In this document: positions 60,878 through 64,000 of the stretch, one piece after another
Numbering within the stretch: the stretch's first letter is position 1
Layout of the letters: each line of letters begins with the position of its first letter
Source: Lacrimispora saccharolytica
Lineage (GTDB): Bacteria; Bacillota; Clostridia; Lachnospirales; Lachnospiraceae
Direction: 5' to 3'
DNA: 64,000 nt
Assembly: GCA_021531795.1 (NCBI GenBank)
Contig: JADYUL010000001.1
Coordinates: 62,001-126,000, forward strand
Translations under genes and position numbers: made by a program
Notes under the pieces: generated by a model
What the model saw: the letters and a program-made list of their open reading frames with translations, nothing else
The model's database searches: none
What the model was told of the DNA's origin: nothing

Positions 60878-61597
60878 TTAAATATATCCTCCGTCCATAC
60901 CGATGATCTGGCCGGTCATGTATTCGGGAGCCGATGCAAGCTCAAGAACAACCTGAGCCACCTCAGATGGCTTGCCGAGTCTTCCGATGGGAATATCGTT
61001 TATGAGGTCACTCATCTCTTCGTCGTTGAAGCAGCTGTTCATGTCTGTATCAATTACTCCGCAGGCAATGGCATTAACAACGATGTTGCTGGGAGCCAGC
61101 TCCTTGGCCAAAGCCTTGGTGAAGGAGTTCATGCCACCCTTGGTAGTGGAATAAGCCACCTCCATTGACGCACCAACGCTTCCCCACATAGAGGAAATGT
61201 TGATGATCCTGCCACTGTGTGATGAGAGCATGAGCGGAATTGCAGCCCTGCAGCAGTAGAAAACACCGGAAAGATTGGTATTAATTATCTTATTCCATTC
61301 TTCGTTGGTCATATCCTGAAGCAGCCCGATATGTGAGATACCGGCATTGTTTATCAGGACATCCAGACTGTCAATATTGCTAAAGACCATATCTATGAAT
61401 TCAGAGTCTGCCACATCGCCGCAGAAGGTATGACAGCTTATGGAATAGCGTTCAGTAAGCCTACATGCAAGCTCATCCAGCATTTCAATATTGTTATGAC
61501 ATAAAAGGTAGAGGTCCATTCCCTCACCTGCAAGCGCCTCCGCAATGGCTCTGCCAATGCCGCGGGAGGCACCCGTAATCAGTGCACTTTTACCCAT
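60878..61597 (-). CDS. SDR-family oxidoreductase (FabG-like)
   Basis: 239 residues. The N-terminus ALITGASRGIGRAIAEAL is the NAD(P)-binding TGxxxGxG motif; NNAGISHIG, ISSMWGSVGASMEVAYSTTK (catalytic Ser, Tyr, Lys) and GVIDTDM follow. Strongly like 3-oxoacyl-ACP reductases (FabG), though a stand-alone FabG paralogue could act on other keto groups. Its gene converges on the SbcC-like gene without any gap. It has a clear promoter on the minus strand (61623-61651) and GAAAGGAA as ribosome site. Confidence 0.93.
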   Translation of the reverse strand: MGKSALITGASRGIGRAIAEALAGEGMDLYLLCHNNIEMLDELACRLTERYSISCHTFCGDVADSEFIDMVFSNIDSLDVLINNAGISHIGLLQDMTNEEWNKIINTNLSGVFYCCRAAIPLMLSSHSGRIINISSMWGSVGASMEVAYSTTKGGMNSFTKALAKELAPSNIVVNAIACGVIDTDMNSCFNDEEMSDLINDIPIGRLGKPSEVAQVVLELASAPEYMTGQIIGMDGGYI

Positions 61598-61622
61598 ATC
61601 AGTTCCTTTCTAAACTAATATG

Positions 61623-61651
61623 AGTATAGTTTTTTATTTTATGTTTGTAAA
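61623..61651 (-). promoter_or_regulatory. Promoter of the SDR gene
   Basis: On the minus strand TTTACA (61646-61651), a 17-base spacer and TATACT (61623-61628). The divergent trxB has no equally clear promoter. Confidence 0.75.
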
Positions 61652-61685
61652 GAATACCAAAGATTAACGGATATTTAGGAGATTT

Positions 61686-62591
61686 ATGAGAGATTTGATA
61701 ATAATCGGAGCCGGACCTGCGGGACTTACAGCAGGCATATATGGAAAAAGAGCGGGACTTGACACATTGATACTCGATGAAAGCTGTATCGGTGGAGGTC
61801 AGGTCATGACAACCTATGATGTTGATAATTATCCGGGATTGCCCGGAATCTCGGGCATGGACCTGTCCGAGAAGTTAAAAAGCCATGCTGATGAAGCCGG
61901 TGTTGAATTTAAGATGGGCACTCTTGCGGGAATTGAGACCGGAGATACCATTAAGCTTCATACCGATTCGGGTGAGCTTGAGGCAAAGGCAATAATCATT
62001 GCAACCGGAGCCACACATAATAAGCTTGGAATCCCGGGAGAAGAAGAACTGCAGGGCATGGGAGTATCCTATTGTGCAACCTGTGACGGAGCTTTCTTCA
62101 GGGGCAGAACCACTGCCGTGATCGGTGGCGGAGACGTGGCTCTTGAGGATGCACTCTTCCTCGCAAGGGGCTGCAAGAAGGTCTATCTCGTTCATAGAAG
62201 AGATGCCTTCCGCGGAGCTAAGAAGCTGGAAGACAAGGTCAGGGCAACTGAGAATATTGAGCTTGTGTTAAATACTGTTCCGGTTAGTGTACAGGGTGAG
62301 GACAGCGTTAGCGGTCTTACTGTGAGAAACGTCAAAACGGGCGAAGAGACTGTACTTACAGTTGACGGAGTCTTCGTTGCTGTCGGAACACATCCCATTA
62401 CCGATTATCTTAAGGGTAAGCTTGAGCTTGATGCCAGAGGATATATTGTTGCTGACGAGACCGGTAAGACCTCGGTTCCCGGAGTATATGCTGCCGGAGA
62501 TGTGAGAACCAAGGCCCTGCGTCAGATCGTAACCGCAGCCGCTGACGGTGCCAATGCCGTAGAAAGTGTACTTGAATATATCAATGGCTGA
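61686..62591 (+). CDS. trxB: Thioredoxin-disulfide reductase
   Basis: 301 residues, the low-MW FAD type. [18 protein letters not shown] for FAD binding, the redox-active CATC (130-133), AVIGGGDVALEDALFL for NADPH binding, and VYAAGDVRTKALRQIVTAAA near the C-terminus are all present. It passes electrons from NADPH to thioredoxin (or a related partner). TTAGGAG is the ribosome site. It is transcribed divergently from the SDR gene. Confidence 0.96.
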   Translation: MRDLIIIGAGPAGLTAGIYGKRAGLDTLILDESCIGGGQVMTTYDVDNYPGLPGISGMDLSEKLKSHADEAGVEFKMGTLAGIETGDTIKLHTDSGELEAKAIIIATGATHNKLGIPGEEELQGMGVSYCATCDGAFFRGRTTAVIGGGDVALEDALFLARGCKKVYLVHRRDAFRGAKKLEDKVRATENIELVLNTVPVSVQGEDSVSGLTVRNVKTGEETVLTVDGVFVAVGTHPITDYLKGKLELDARGYIVADETGKTSVPGVYAAGDVRTKALRQIVTAAADGANAVESVLEYING

Positions 62592-62724
62592 GTAAAAACA
62601 TCGGAATATTGCAATATCAATTTTTTGATGTGTATCCGATAATTTACATTTTTACATTATTCTGATATATTAATCATTGTCGAATATATCGCTGAATATC
62701 TGCATCCCGGATTTGGAGGATGCT

Positions 62725-64000
62725 ATGTATTCAATCATTCATTCCGGAGGCCTCGACGGCATCCGGAGTTATCAAGCCGATGTAGAAGTCGATGTGGGCA
62801 AGGGCCTGCCCGGCTTCTATATGGTCGGCAAACTTTCCGGTGAAGTTAGAGAAGCTAAAGAGCGTGTCAAAGTCAGTATGAAGAACAGTGGCATTTATCT
62901 GCCGCCTGTTCAGATTACCGTCAACATTTCGCCTGCTTCCATTTCCAAAAACGGCACGGCCTTCGACCTGCCCATAGCTATCGGGATTCTCAATTCCTTG
63001 GATATGATTCCCCAAAAGCATCTGGATAATACCTGTATCATTGGTGAACTGAGCCTTGATGGCAATGTTCGTCAGGTTAACGGCGTGCTCCCAATAGTAC
63101 TTGCTGCCAGGGACGCAGGATTTCTTAGATGCATTGTTCCGGGCGCTAACAGGAGCGAGGCCTCCTTCGTGGAGGGCATCGACATCTATCCTGTGAACAC
63201 TCTTCTCGAGACCATCGATTTACTCTCAGGCGATGAATTAACGCCTTCTTTGTATGAAGATGCCGTTATTGATAAAGAGCAGGAAAAGGATAATCTGCTC
63301 TTTGAAGACATAGTTGGTCAGGAAGCGTGCAAACGTGCGGCATTAATCGCGGCGAGCGGTTTTCATCATCTATTGATAATAGGACCTCCGGGAACAGGTA
63401 AGACCATGATTGCCAAGAGAATCCCCTACATCATGCCGCCGCTGACTGTTGATGAGAGCCTTGAGGTTTCTTCTATATACAGTGTTGCAGGTCTTTTGAG
63501 TGAGGAGAAGCCGATTATCACCATGAGACCCTTCAGAAGTCCGCATCATACGGCAACCATGCAGACACTCGCAGGCGGTGGCAGATTTGCAAGACCGGGG
63601 ATTATTTCGCTTGCTCACAGAGGTGTTTTATTTATGGATGAATTCCCGGAATTCAGCAGGGAGTGTATTGAGGTACTCAGGGAGCCCCTGGAGGAAAAGC
63701 GTATCCATATTGCAAGAGTCAATTCCATGTCAACCTTTCCGGCGGACTTTATGCTGGTAGCGGCGGCAAACCCCTGTCCCTGCGGATACTTCCCAAACAG
63801 GAATAAATGTAATTGTTCTCTTCCACAGATTAATCATTACAGAAGCAAGATGACGGGACCTACCAAGGATCGAATCGACATCACGGTCACTGCTGATAAA
63901 ACAGATCCTGACAGACTCATTGATTATAAAGGTGCAGGTGCTGATTATGTGTACACAACCGAAGCCATGCGTAACACCGTGCTCAGAGTACGAGCTGTTC
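62725..64000 (+). CDS. YifB-family Mg-chelatase-like AAA ATPase (3' end beyond window)
   Basis: At least 425 residues, with no stop before the right edge. ATG 62725 has GGAGG six bases upstream. The N-terminal ChlI/ComM-like domain starts MYSIIHSGGLDGIRSYQADV. The P-loop GPPGTGKTM follows at about residue 218, then FMDEFPEF (Walker B) and the cysteine block CPCGYFPNRNKCNC, which marks the YifB/ComM subgroup. ComM helicases drive branch migration during natural transformation; the zinc-like block is intact here. Truncated only by the window, not by mutation as far as visible. Confidence 0.95.
   Translation, partial: MYSIIHSGGLDGIRSYQADVEVDVGKGLPGFYMVGKLSGEVREAKERVKVSMKNSGIYLPPVQITVNISPASISKNGTAFDLPIAIGILNSLDMIPQKHLDNTCIIGELSLDGNVRQVNGVLPIVLAARDAGFLRCIVPGANRSEASFVEGIDIYPVNTLLETIDLLSGDELTPSLYEDAVIDKEQEKDNLLFEDIVGQEACKRAALIAASGFHHLLIIGPPGTGKTMIAKRIPYIMPPLTVDESLEVSSIYSVAGLLSEEKPIITMRPFRSPHHTATMQTLAGGGRFARPGIISLAHRGVLFMDEFPEFSRECIEVLREPLEEKRIHIARVNSMSTFPADFMLVAAANPCPCGYFPNRNKCNCSLPQINHYRSKMTGPTKDRIDITVTADKTDPDRLIDYKGAGADYVYTTEAMRNTVLRVRAV

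Overview
The window reads as chromosome from a Gram-positive anaerobe of the Clostridia, most likely family Lachnospiraceae. The basis is moderate G+C, strong AGGAGG-type ribosome sites, many family-restricted protein types (DUF6020, DUF975, DUF6106, DUF4860, DUF5058-like membrane pairs), lipoproteins with clostridial lipoboxes, a type I glutamine synthetase followed by an ANTAR regulator, and a surface protein with a PLA-type C-terminal tail. The genus cannot be fixed from sequence reading alone. Most genes are housekeeping and lie on the + strand.

Layout. 1-7250: diacylglycerol-kinase-like fragment, PAP2 phosphatase, homoserine dehydrogenase and aspartate kinase, a 400-base gene-free stretch that looks like a promoter-driven structured RNA (4297-4640), a D,D-carboxypeptidase and a degenerate GH3 protein. 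7287-12800: tRNA-Gly(GCC) followed by an AT-rich accessory islet. Three ~43-bp direct repeats end in the last nine bases of the tRNA and divide it. Cargo is a broken DUF4279 gene, a Phd/RelE-type toxin-antitoxin pair with its operator, a small membrane protein, a DinB-like protein, an ion-channel remnant, an O-antigen-ligase-like protein and a small secreted protein. 12900-15900: PfkB kinase, beta-helix lipoprotein, nitroreductase.

15993-21413 (minus strand): a two-gene membrane system (DUF5058 plus partner), and a compact pseudopilus cluster (GspF-like protein, four small prepilin-like or anchored proteins, a transglutaminase lipoprotein) without an ATPase. Divergent from it, a structured leader precedes a PilZ (c-di-GMP receptor) gene and a 1,046-residue surface protein. 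25334-34529: lipoprotein, acyltransferase with zinc ribbon, BirA-controlled bioY with DUF1284, an Xre regulator, DUF6020 with a GH13 enzyme, ThrH, and a PTS-type IIC membrane protein.

34533-64000: NAD synthetase, FAD oxidoreductase, MATE exporter, a TrpXYZ-like ABC importer, DUF975, a large Ig-like receptor-shaped surface protein (minus), hisC, hslO, glnA with an ANTAR regulator, two small anchored proteins, guaB, nicotinate phosphoribosyltransferase, a HhH-GPD glycosylase, a beta-CASP RNase-like protein, thyA-folA, an SbcD/SbcC-like pair, a convergent SDR, trxB, and a YifB-type AAA ATPase cut by the right edge.

Nothing in the window is a clear new defence or mobile system. The best candidates for undescribed biology are the RNA at 4297-4640, the tRNA-Gly islet with its nested-hairpin repeats, and the c-di-GMP-linked pseudopilus and surface-protein locus.
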